DNA of 33,544 bases from Puniceicoccaceae bacterium (lineage in GTDB: Bacteria > Verrucomicrobiota > Verrucomicrobiia > Opitutales > Coraliomargaritaceae). The DNA lies in contig REBV01000190.1 in assembly GCA_007692545.1 (NCBI GenBank), positions 1-33,544 of the forward strand, in the 5' to 3' direction. Every line of letters starts with the position of its first letter. Position 1 is the first letter of the stretch. The translations under genes and the position numbers were made by a program. This document shows, one piece after another, positions 7,234-14,474 of the stretch. A model generated the notes under the pieces. The model was given only the letters and a program-made list of their open reading frames with translations. It was not told where the DNA came from and made no database searches.

Positions 7234-9528
7234 CTAGCCAAAGGCCTTGCGCGCCTTCCGTTTCATCCGCTTGAGCGAGGCTTTGAAGGCATATAGCTTG
7301 AAACTTAGCCTTTGCCATGCCGTGAAGGCTGCCTTTTCTTTCTCCAGATACGCAGTCATGAAATAGGCTTGCCGTTCCGGGTCCAGCTTGTGGGCGAGCC
7401 GTTTCAAATCGGCCACACGTTGACTGCGGCTGAAACGCTGGTTGGCGAAACGTGCCCGCGCCGTGTCGATGAGTGAAAAGACCAGCCGATTGTCAGCTTC
7501 GATTCGCACCAGTACGTTGCCCCCGGAAAGATCCCGGAAGTAAACGCCGCGTGAATGAACTGTGCGGATAAAATCCACCAGCTCAGAAGCAAATGCTTCA
7601 AAACTAAAGCCCTCCACCCTTTCTTCACCTTTGGCATAGGCAATAAAGAATCGGCGTACACTCAGCCGTGTCTGGGCATGCTCACAGATAAACCAGTTGT
7701 CCAGGACCCGCTTCGGATCGCGATGCTCAAAGTAGGCCACTACCTTGGGCGTTTCGATGCCACGCCGCATTAGCTGACTCGTGCCGTTCCAACTGCGCAC
7801 TGCTTTGGAGGGCTTTGTTCGATCCAAAATACGTTTGTGCCAGGCAACCCGAACCGGCTTCTTCACCACCAGCGATTGGCCGGGAGCGAGCGGATGCTCC
7901 ACCGTCCAAATCGCATTGCGTGCATCGCGTAGTATCCGGTCCGCCGGAGCGGTACCCAGCGAGTCCGGTTTCAACGCGGCAATTAAGCGATCGGCCTCAT
8001 CACCGGATCGCGCATAGACCAGCCCACGCCAGGTTTCCGTCTGATAGTCGTAGTAGCGGAAGCCGTCCTGTGCACGGGCCGCTACCACCTGCGGCATGAG
8101 CTTGGCTGCAGGCTGGATCGCGATGGCTGTCCCCGGCTCCCAGCACAGATAGACGGGGGATTCGCTGAAGAATTTCGGCACCCCGGGCAGCAGCTCACCA
8201 TCACGGCTATAGACCGCACGGATCGAACCCAGGCTCGCTTTCGCATACACTTCAGCGGCACAGGCCAAGCTACCGTTTTTGGTCCAGACGACATGAAAGT
8301 GTGCCTCCCCTTGGTTAAAGGCGTGCACCTCCAGGCCCTTCCGCCCGCAAAGCCGCCCGACATAGCCCGCTCCTGACAGCTGACGGTGAAGCATCTTGAA
8401 TGCATAAAAGGCGGCACGGCGACGCCACTCACCAGGCGCTCCGGGCATTTCCCGGTAGTCGGCCACCACATCCCGAACGGTACGATCTTCGGGCAGGCCC
8501 ATACCATCGTCCAGTAAGCCCTCCCGCTGACTCACCAGGGGCCCCCAGTAGAAGCGCTCAAAGGTCCCTTCCGAGGCGCAAAGCACAAAATAGCGCACCA
8601 AATAGTCGGCCATCTGTTCCTCCGGGGACGCTAAAATACGCTCAATGCGCGGCAGGGTCCAAAAGGCACAGCTTGACCAGTTCCGCTGGATCCCGTTACG
8701 CCGCCCGATGGCAGCGACCAGCCGCAGCTTTTTAATCAAATCATAGCCGTGCAAGCCTTTCATCGACTCACCCAGGATCTTTCGATCCAGTGCCTCCGGC
8801 TCAATTGCCCGCTCGGCAAACATATTGTTCGAATGAATCTCAGGTAAAAGCCCTCGCCGCTTGAGCATCCCGAGCACACCCGCATTATACTGCGGCTCGA
8901 AGTCCGTCACATTCGGGCCGACCAGCAGCAAGCCGCTTTCCTTGACCAAAGGAAAGGCCGCTGCCCAAGCCGCGAGAAAGCCCTCCAGGCTGTAACCCGA
9001 CCACTTTGCACGATTGATCGTTGTCCCAATCTCAACGGCTTCGATCAGTCCCGATGCCTGGGCCAGGCTCTCCTGGACAAAGTGGCCCCACGCCTCCACC
9101 GCCGCTTGCGCGGGCATTTGCCGCGCCTGCTCCAAGGCTTGCACCAGGTGCAGGAGCACAGCGATCCGGGCCTCGTTCAAAGCTCGCAACAAAGGCAGCA
9201 GAGATTCCATCGTGGAGGCTTCAGAGAAATCAATCCGCACGGATTTGACTCCGAGCTCTTCCAACAATGCCATGGTTGCCTGGGTCGCCTCAAGATCTCT
9301 GGGCGCGGCCAGACACACCCCGATGAAGGTGTCGGCGAGCTCCCGTCTACCGCTCGTGCGATTGCAGGGCGTTTGATTGCCGTTCAGCCCGAAGCGTAGA
9401 CCTTTGGCCGCCTCCAGCAAAAACTCCATATCCAAACGACCCGGCGGAGACAAATTAACGAACTTGGCTTTCGTCTTCGCCGAGCGGACGGGTAACGGGC
9501 ACTCGATTGGACGTTGAGTTTCAGGCAT
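7234..9528 (-). CDS. Glycoside-hydrolase-like TIM barrel fused to LPS kinase domain
   Basis: A 764-residue fusion. Residues about 65-365 read as a (beta/alpha)8 barrel of the GH-A clan type: FIGVCLAAPRD, VKSVRIDFSE, IAVLLHL, IEAVEIGTTINRAKW, LLLVGPNVTDFEP, LPEIHSNNMFAE and FERFYWGPL look like successive strands. Where GH-A enzymes usually have a catalytic Asn-Glu after strand 4, this protein has Thr-Thr (EIGTTINR), so hydrolase activity is doubtful. A linker region with beta-rich sequence follows. Residues about 555-735 form an LPS-kinase domain: VAWHKR, then FRDLSGGNVL (D666, N671) and LIDTARARF (D684) with a basic tail. It would phosphorylate an LPS core sugar, with the barrel perhaps recognising glycan. 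It starts with ATG and has no clear Shine-Dalgarno. It stands apart from the 968-5735 operon, upstream of the vapBC pairs. Confidence 0.72.
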   Translation of the reverse strand: MPETQRPIECPLPVRSAKTKAKFVNLSPPGRLDMEFLLEAAKGLRFGLNGNQTPCNRTSGRRELADTFIGVCLAAPRDLEATQATMALLEELGVKSVRIDFSEASTMESLLPLLRALNEARIAVLLHLVQALEQARQMPAQAAVEAWGHFVQESLAQASGLIEAVEIGTTINRAKWSGYSLEGFLAAWAAAFPLVKESGLLLVGPNVTDFEPQYNAGVLGMLKRRGLLPEIHSNNMFAERAIEPEALDRKILGESMKGLHGYDLIKKLRLVAAIGRRNGIQRNWSSCAFWTLPRIERILASPEEQMADYLVRYFVLCASEGTFERFYWGPLVSQREGLLDDGMGLPEDRTVRDVVADYREMPGAPGEWRRRAAFYAFKMLHRQLSGAGYVGRLCGRKGLEVHAFNQGEAHFHVVWTKNGSLACAAEVYAKASLGSIRAVYSRDGELLPGVPKFFSESPVYLCWEPGTAIAIQPAAKLMPQVVAARAQDGFRYYDYQTETWRGLVYARSGDEADRLIAALKPDSLGTAPADRILRDARNAIWTVEHPLAPGQSLVVKKPVRVAWHKRILDRTKPSKAVRSWNGTSQLMRRGIETPKVVAYFEHRDPKRVLDNWFICEHAQTRLSVRRFFIAYAKGEERVEGFSFEAFASELVDFIRTVHSRGVYFRDLSGGNVLVRIEADNRLVFSLIDTARARFANQRFSRSQRVADLKRLAHKLDPERQAYFMTAYLEKEKAAFTAWQRLSFKLYAFKASLKRMKRKARKAFG

Positions 9529-9632
9529 ACAGGAAGAGAAAAATTAGAGTGGTCGAAAGTGGCGGAATCAGCAGCATGAGGCCTAAGTAATGTTCCATTG
9601 CCAAACTTTCGCCTCGATAATTCAAGTCAAGA

Positions 9633-9662
9633 CTGACAATGCCGCCGTCATAACTCTAGATA
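9633..9662 (+). promoter_or_regulatory. Possible gmhB promoter
   Basis: CTGACA (9633-9638) and TAGATA (9657-9662) are separated by 18 bases and lie just before the chosen gmhB ATG at 9671. A start about 7 bases after the -10 box would make the message leaderless or nearly so. The match is moderate and unsupported by other signals. Confidence 0.3.
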
Positions 9663-9670
9663 ACGCCTCA

Positions 9671-10261
9671 ATGACAAAGAAAACTATTTGGCTAAACCCA
9701 GCCTACCAGCAAACCTGCCCGCCCACGGCCATCTTCGCCGACCGCGATGGCACCCTCATCCGGCATGTGGACTATATTGACGATCCGGCAAAAATCGAAC
9801 TGCTGCCCGGAGTCAAAGCGGGCGTGCAACGCTTAATCGAGGCGAAGATCCCCTTCTTCATCTTGACCAACCAGTCCGGAGTGGGCCGGGGCTACTTCCC
9901 CATCGAGCGGGTCTATGCCTGTCAAGCACGGCTCTTTGAGCTGCTGGAGATCGAGCCCACCCAGATCGCGGGCTGGTGCATCGCCCCCGAAGCCCCGGAG
10001 ACAGCGGGCGGCTACCGCAAGCCCTCCCCCCGCTTTATTCAAGCAGCCTGTCAACATCTGGACCTCGCGCCCACTGAATGCCATATGGTTGGCGATACCC
10101 TGGTCGATCTGGAGACCGCCTGGAATGCCGGCGCCCGCGCCTGGGCCGTAGCCTGCGGCAAGCCGGCACTGCCCGAGGCCCATGCAGCAGGAACAATCAC
10201 AGGAGGATGCTATCGAATCTGCCCTGACTTCGCGGGTTGCTTGGCTCAAATTATGCCTTGA
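9671..10261 (+). CDS. gmhB: D-glycero-D-manno-heptose 1,7-bisphosphate 7-phosphatase
   Basis: A HAD-superfamily phosphatase of 196 residues from the ATG at 9671. It would remove the 7-phosphate from heptose 1,7-bisphosphate in ADP-heptose synthesis. Motif I is IFADRDGTLI (the DRDGT form of GmhB/histidinol phosphatases). Motif II is FILTNQSGVGRGYF, motif III the Lys in GGYRKPSP, and motif IV MVGDTLVDLETAWNAG. The family's usual zinc loop (Cys-x-His and Cys-x-Cys before the RKP) is reduced here to one Cys in WCIAPEAPETAGGYRKP, so it is probably zinc-free. An upstream ATG at 9590 would add 27 residues of unlikely composition. It is on its own transcript, apart from the other heptose genes, which lie 1.5 kb downstream beyond an unrelated ATPase. 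Confidence 0.85.
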   Translation: MTKKTIWLNPAYQQTCPPTAIFADRDGTLIRHVDYIDDPAKIELLPGVKAGVQRLIEAKIPFFILTNQSGVGRGYFPIERVYACQARLFELLEIEPTQIAGWCIAPEAPETAGGYRKPSPRFIQAACQHLDLAPTECHMVGDTLVDLETAWNAGARAWAVACGKPALPEAHAAGTITGGCYRICPDFAGCLAQIMP

Positions 10262-10277
10262 AATTTGCCCGCTGGTT

Positions 10278-11528
10278 TCAAAAAAATAAGCAAGATGCTG
10301 GTATTTGAAAAATTTTTTCCGTAATCCTGCTGGGGCGTGGACTATGATTAATAACCAAACCTAGCGGTAATCCATGGATTTCCATCAAGTTTTGCATGGC
10401 TCGAAGTTCTGTCCTCGGGGTGTTAGAACCATATTTGACCTCAATTGGCAACATTCCAAAACTTCCTTCCAATATGAGGTCAATTTCTCCGCCTGCCTTC
10501 GTCCGAAAATGCGAGTATTGCAAGCGCCTTGCCCTGCTGGCCTCCACGCCACGGATGATTTCTTCGACAACAAACCCTTCAAATAGGTTTCCTAATCGTG
10601 GGTAGGTTTCGAGCTCACTGGCGGAATGCAAATTTTGCAAAAAACAACAAAGCCCGGTATCACGAAAATGTCCTTTGGGCATTTTAACCGTTGTCTTTAT
10701 TTTGGCCGTCTGAAATGCAGGCAAACTCCTCCAAAAATAAGTGCCCTCTATAATTTCCAAATAGTCTCGCACTGATTTTTCACTTGCTTCAATCGAACGA
10801 GCGATCTCCGAGCGATTGATGATTGAATGAGAGAGATGGGATAACATCTGAATGACCCGACGGTATTTGATTAGATCCAACTTCGGGAAGAGTGCCAGGA
10901 TATCCCTCTGGATATAGGTCAAAAAATAATTTTCATACCAATCGATGCGAAACTCTGAATCTCTGCGAAGCGCAGGCTCCGGATAGCCACCCCAAAGCAT
11001 CGCCTCGCGGGATTTGAAAGACCCAGAATTATCCAGTCCTGACTTCAGAGAAAGGAGGCGTTCTCCTGCAACCTCGGATAAAGGGTTTTCAAATATATCA
11101 AAAAAAGCGGCGCGTGGCTTCTCCTTCAACTCGTTCTGCGCAAGCGGGTGCATTTCCATAATGGCAACCCTCCCGGCCAAGGATTCACTCACTTGAGCAA
11201 TCAACTCAAAGCTAGCCGAACCCGTTATGATAAAACGCCCCCGCTGAGATCTATCCTTATCAATGACACCTCTCAAAATTTTAAAAATCTCTGGATGGGC
11301 TTGAACTTCATCCAGTATGACGTGTCGCGGATGATCCATAAAAAAGAGTTCCGGATTATTGAGAATGCGTTCGGCGTCTAACGGATTCTCCAAGTCAAGA
11401 TAAAGCCAGTCTGCTCCCAGTTGTCGCGCAAAAGTACTCTTCCCGACTTGACGCGCTCCAAGCACAACCAATGCAGGAAAGTTGTTTAGTAAACGTGCTC
11501 CCTTAGAACTCCAATTTCGAATAACCAT
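10278..11528 (-). CDS. AAA-family ATPase with DUF4143 C-terminal domain
   Basis: A 416-residue protein of the AAA_14/DUF4143 family. From the chosen ATG, MVIRNW leads into ALVVLGARQVGKST (Walker A, about 24-32), then YLDLENP, HVILDEVQ (Walker B), and FIITGSASFELI. The C-terminal part has FRTKAGGEIDLILEG and LPIEVKYG, a PD-(D/E)xK-like nuclease signature usual for DUF4143. Cellular function of the family is not well defined. The frame is open back to a TTG at 11627 and contains another ATG at 11555, but the family normally starts shortly before the RxW-x(n)-GARQVGK core, favouring 11528. It is convergent with gmhB and looks like an insertion between heptose genes. Confidence 0.83.
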   Translation of the reverse strand: MVIRNWSSKGARLLNNFPALVVLGARQVGKSTFARQLGADWLYLDLENPLDAERILNNPELFFMDHPRHVILDEVQAHPEIFKILRGVIDKDRSQRGRFIITGSASFELIAQVSESLAGRVAIMEMHPLAQNELKEKPRAAFFDIFENPLSEVAGERLLSLKSGLDNSGSFKSREAMLWGGYPEPALRRDSEFRIDWYENYFLTYIQRDILALFPKLDLIKYRRVIQMLSHLSHSIINRSEIARSIEASEKSVRDYLEIIEGTYFWRSLPAFQTAKIKTTVKMPKGHFRDTGLCCFLQNLHSASELETYPRLGNLFEGFVVEEIIRGVEASRARRLQYSHFRTKAGGEIDLILEGSFGMLPIEVKYGSNTPRTELRAMQNLMEIHGLPLGLVINHSPRPSRITEKIFQIPASCLFF

Positions 11529-11562
11529 GTAATTTATATTCGCAGGCTCACTCATAAAAGTC

Positions 11563-11609
11563 AATAACCATCCTATTTCGTTTAGCTCTAACGAAATAGG
11601 ATGGTTATT
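11563..11609. repeat. Perfect 20-bp inverted repeat upstream of the DUF4143 ATPase
   Basis: Two 20-base arms (11563-11582 and 11590-11609) are exact reverse complements around a 7-base loop. The left arm begins AATAACCATCC and ends TTTCGTT. It lies 7 bases upstream of the ATG at 11555 and 34 bases upstream of the ATG at 11528. In RNA it would form a very stable hairpin that hides an AGGATGG sequence. There is no T-run of a terminator on either side. Operator, attenuator or mobile-element end are all possible. Confidence 0.85.
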
Positions 11610-11726
11610 GCTAATGAATCTCTTCAACGCGCGAGCTTCGGCTGAAATACTCCCTTAAAGATTGGTCGCTTGACGGAAGTATGAACCTTAACAGCATACA
11701 AAAAACACACGACATCCCATTCGAAG

Positions 11727-12719
11727 ATGAACCTAGGTCAAAAAACACTCGTCACCGGCGGCGCCGGCTTTATCGGCAGCGCCCTGATCCACGCCCTCAA
11801 TGAATCCGGCCACAGCGACATCGTGGTCTCGGATCTACTCGGTCAGGATGAAAAATGGAAAAACCTCGTCCCACTCCGCTATGCCGATTACCTGGAGGCG
11901 GATGACCTGCTGATGCTAGCCGAGGAAGCCCCGGAGTATTTCGACCAGTTCGCCGCTATCTACCACCTCGGGGCTTGCTCCGCCACCACGGAAAAAGACG
12001 CCAGCTACCTGATCCATAACAATTACGAATTCACCAAAACACTCGCCTCAATCGCCATCGAACGCGGCATCCGTTTCGTTTACGCCTCCAGCGCCGCCAC
12101 CTATGGCGACGGCAGCACTGGTATGGACGACACCCTGGAGGATCTGCACTCGCTCTGCCCGCTCAACATGTATGGCTACTCCAAGCATATGTTCGATTGC
12201 TATGCGCAGCGCATGGGTTGGCTCGACCAGATTGTCGGCCTGAAATATTTCAACGTCTTCGGCCCCAACGAAGCGCACAAGGGCGACATGCGCAGCCTGG
12301 TGGCCAAATCCTACGAACAGATTCAAGCGACCGGCGAGATCGGCCTCTTCAAAAGCTACCACCCCGACTATACCGATGGTAATCAGATGCGCGATTTCCT
12401 CTACGTAAAAGACGCCGTAGCCATGACCCTCCACCTCGGGAATACCCCCGGCGCGAATGGCCTCTTCAATCTCGGCAGCGGCCAGGCCAACACCTGGAAT
12501 ACTCTGGCCCAGGCCATCTTCACTGCCCTGGATATGGAGCCCAACATTCGCTACATCGAAATGCCCGAACAGTTGAAAGGGAAATACCAATACTACACCT
12601 GTGCCAATACCGACAAACTCCGCGCCACCGGCTACACCGCCGAAGGCTACAGCTTGCCGGAAGCCGTCAAAGACTATGTCCAAAATTACCTCGTGGCGGG
12701 GAAACGTCTCGGTCAGTAA
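11727..12719 (+). CDS. hldD: ADP-L-glycero-D-manno-heptose 6-epimerase
   Basis: A 330-residue extended short-chain dehydrogenase. It inverts C6 of ADP-D-glycero-D-manno-heptose to give the L-glycero form used by heptosyltransferases. The NADP-binding loop is TGGAGFIG (10-17). The VYASSAATYGDG segment carries the catalytic Ser/Thr. MYGYSK supplies the Tyr149/Lys153 pair, matching the Y-x3-K of E. coli HldD. LKYFNVFGPNEAHKGDMRS and MRDFLYVKD are family signatures. It is slightly longer than the E. coli enzyme (about 310). It is the first gene of a plus-strand run hldD, toxin-antitoxin, rfaE2, gmhA, rfaE1. A TTGACG at 11670-11675 could be its -35 box, but no convincing -10 is paired with it. Confidence 0.95.
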   Translation: MNLGQKTLVTGGAGFIGSALIHALNESGHSDIVVSDLLGQDEKWKNLVPLRYADYLEADDLLMLAEEAPEYFDQFAAIYHLGACSATTEKDASYLIHNNYEFTKTLASIAIERGIRFVYASSAATYGDGSTGMDDTLEDLHSLCPLNMYGYSKHMFDCYAQRMGWLDQIVGLKYFNVFGPNEAHKGDMRSLVAKSYEQIQATGEIGLFKSYHPDYTDGNQMRDFLYVKDAVAMTLHLGNTPGANGLFNLGSGQANTWNTLAQAIFTALDMEPNIRYIEMPEQLKGKYQYYTCANTDKLRATGYTAEGYSLPEAVKDYVQNYLVAGKRLGQ

Positions 12720-12730
12720 ATAAAACACCC

Positions 12731-12760
12731 TTGACATTGGCCATAAATATGGCCATTTTA
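12731..12760 (+). promoter_or_regulatory. Promoter/operator of the phd-type antitoxin
   Basis: TTGACA (12731-12736) is followed by a palindrome TGGCCATA-AA-TATGGCCA (12738-12755, all 8 pairs matching). The -10 region is AT-rich (ATTTTA at 12755-12760, 18-base spacing). The antitoxin ATG follows 5 bases later. A fully paired palindrome between the promoter boxes is the expected autoregulatory site of a Phd/YefM-type module. Confidence 0.6.
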
Positions 12761-12765
12761 AAATA

Positions 12766-12999
12766 ATGGAATTAAGCGTTGCCGAAGCGAAGGATCAGTT
12801 CAGCCGCTGCCTGTCTCAGGCACAGGCGGGGGAAACTGTAATCATCCGCAAGCATGGCAAGGCAGTTGCGCAGATAACAGGGATCCCCGAAGAGCCAAAA
12901 AACCGGATTCAGTTTGATTCTGCTCCCGGCTCAGTTCAGATCTTCTGTGATCTGACCGAACCTGCCATTCCTACAGAGGATTGGGAGTGCCTACAATGA
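12766..12999 (+). CDS. Phd/YefM-family antitoxin (module 3)
   Basis: A 77-residue antitoxin. MELSVAEAKDQFSRCLSQAQAGETVIIRKHGKAVAQI is the standard Phd/YefM N-terminal fold: the strand EL-SVAEAK, a helix, then E-x-V-x-I-x-(K/R)-x-G-K-x-V-A. The C-terminal tail (IPTEDWECLQ) would bind and block the PIN toxin. Its stop shares the ATGA overlap with the toxin start. It acts as the DNA-binding repressor of the pair. The pair sits between hldD and rfaE2 in the heptose run, with its own promoter. Confidence 0.88.
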   Translation: MELSVAEAKDQFSRCLSQAQAGETVIIRKHGKAVAQITGIPEEPKNRIQFDSAPGSVQIFCDLTEPAIPTEDWECLQ

Positions 13000-13388
13000 A
13001 GGGGCTTTTGCTCGACACCTGTGCTCTCATTTGGCTGGTATCCGAGTCAAAACGCTTTTCGACTAAGCAACGGACGGCACTCGAGCAAGCGTCTCAGGTT
13101 TACATCTCAGCCATCTCTTGCGCTGAAATCGCATGCCTGACAGATCGAGGACGTATCGACCTGAGTCAGCATTGGAAAAACTGGTTCGACCAGCATACGA
13201 CACAAAACGGCATTAGAATTAAAGATATAGACTACCCTACAATCAGCGAAGCCTACAGCCTGCCTGGCGAATTCCATCAAGACCCCTGCGACCGGATCAT
13301 TGTGGCCACGGCCAGAATTCTTGATTTGTCTTTGATCACCAATGATCGAAAGTTACACACGTATCCCTTTGTCCGCACCATCGAATAG
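12996..13388 (+). CDS. vapC: VapC-type PIN-domain toxin (module 3)
   Basis: A 130-residue PIN-domain ribonuclease. MKGLLLDTCALIWLVSE carries the first catalytic Asp. YISAISCAEIACL holds the conserved Glu. FHQDPCDRIIVATARILDLSLITNDRKLHTYP gives the D-P-x-D-R-x-I-x-A motif and final Asp typical of Phd-partnered PIN toxins. An upstream TTG at 12981 is open but the ATG at 12996 forms a 4-base ATGA overlap with the antitoxin and is preferred. The rfaE2 start follows 12 bases after its stop, so read-through into heptose genes is likely. Confidence 0.88.
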   Translation: MKGLLLDTCALIWLVSESKRFSTKQRTALEQASQVYISAISCAEIACLTDRGRIDLSQHWKNWFDQHTTQNGIRIKDIDYPTISEAYSLPGEFHQDPCDRIIVATARILDLSLITNDRKLHTYPFVRTIE

Positions 13389-13400
13389 AACAGAAACCCC

Positions 13401-13898
13401 GTGCATTTACCAAACGAGAAACTCCTGAGCTTGCCAGCAGCCGTCGCCGAGCGTCAAAAACTCCGCCAGTCCGGACAAAGCATGGTCATGACCAACGGTT
13501 GCTTCGACTTGCTCCATGCCGGCCACATCAGCTACCTGCAAGCCTCCCGCAAACTGGGCGACCAGTTGTGGGTCCTGATCAATAGCGATGCCAGCGTTCG
13601 GGCGCTCAAGGGCCCCACCCGCCCCATCACATCCGAGACTCAGCGGGCCTTTTGCCTGGCTGCGCTGGCCTGTGTCGATCGTGTCGTCATCTTTCACAAC
13701 CCGCGCCTCATCACCGAAATCGAAGCACTCCAGCCCGACCTCTACACCAAGGCGGGCGACTACACCCTCGAAACCCTCCACCAGGGCGAGCGTGCCGCGT
13801 TTGAAGCCGTCGGCACCACCATTGAATTCCTCCCCTTCCTCGAAGGCTTTAGCACCACGAAAATGATCGATAAAATCATCCAGGCCGGTTCTATCTAA
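13401..13898 (+). CDS. rfaE2: D-glycero-beta-D-manno-heptose 1-phosphate adenylyltransferase
   Basis: A 165-residue cytidylyltransferase-like protein that joins ATP and heptose 1-phosphate to make ADP-heptose. The nucleotide-binding signature TNGCFDLLHAGHISYL includes HAGH (39-42), the H-x-G-H motif. LINSDASVRALKGPTRPI and the C-terminal GFSTTKMIDKI complete the family pattern. In E. coli this activity is the C-terminal half of the fused HldE; here it is a separate gene, with the kinase half at 14475. The start is GTG. gmhA begins 3 bases after the stop, so translation is likely coupled. Confidence 0.94.
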   Translation: MHLPNEKLLSLPAAVAERQKLRQSGQSMVMTNGCFDLLHAGHISYLQASRKLGDQLWVLINSDASVRALKGPTRPITSETQRAFCLAALACVDRVVIFHNPRLITEIEALQPDLYTKAGDYTLETLHQGERAAFEAVGTTIEFLPFLEGFSTTKMIDKIIQAGSI

Positions 13899-13901
13899 AA
13901 T

Positions 13902-14465
13902 ATGTCCCACGTCCAAAAAGATTACCAAGCACTCAAACAGTGCGTCGATGCGCTCGCACCGCTCCTGCCCCGGATTGAAGCCACCGGGCAACTCATGGTC
14001 GAGCGACTGCACGCGGGCCGGACCGTCTATGCCTGCGGCAATGGCGGCAGCGCCACCGACTCGATGCACCTGTGCGAAGAGCTGGTTGGTCGCTACCGCG
14101 GTGAGCGCCGTCCCCTGCCTGCGGTCTCACTCAATACCGACAGCTCCGTGCTGACCTGTATTGCCAACGACTACGGATTCGATCAAATCTTTGCCCGCCA
14201 GATCGAGGCTTTGGGCCGAGCTGAAGACATCCTCGTCGGCTTCTCCACCAGTGGAAACTCGGAAAACATTCGCCGCGCATTTCAGGCCGCCCGCAGCAAG
14301 GGCCTGACCACCATCCTGCTCACCGGTAAAGACGGCGGGAGCATCCGGGAAATCGCCGACCACTCGATTATTATCCCCAGCCAAAATACCGCGCGTATTC
14401 AGGAACTACATACATTCATCCTCCACGCCTGGCTCGAACTAGTGGAAAACGAAGACTGGAACTAA
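13902..14465 (+). CDS. gmhA: Sedoheptulose 7-phosphate isomerase
   Basis: A 187-residue SIS-domain isomerase that converts sedoheptulose 7-phosphate to D-glycero-D-manno-heptose 7-phosphate, the first step of ADP-heptose synthesis. VYACGNGGSATDSMHLCEELVGRY is the family phosphosugar-binding loop. VSLNTDSSVLTCIANDYGFDQIFARQIEALG is the following GmhA block. ILVGFSTSGNSENIRRAF is the second SIS loop. The HTFILHAWLELVE end contains the late active-site His seen in GmhA. Length is normal. It lies between rfaE2 (3 bases) and rfaE1 (9 bases), in one operon. Confidence 0.95.
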   Translation: MSHVQKDYQALKQCVDALAPLLPRIEATGQLMVERLHAGRTVYACGNGGSATDSMHLCEELVGRYRGERRPLPAVSLNTDSSVLTCIANDYGFDQIFARQIEALGRAEDILVGFSTSGNSENIRRAFQAARSKGLTTILLTGKDGGSIREIADHSIIIPSQNTARIQELHTFILHAWLELVENEDWN

Positions 14466-14474
14466 GCACCCCAC

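Noticed and set aside
12048-12737. Long antisense frame over hldD, and similar long antisense frames over rfaE2, rfaE1, amt and clpB
   Set aside because: These are codon-bias shadows of well-identified genes; their translations are low-complexity and match no family.
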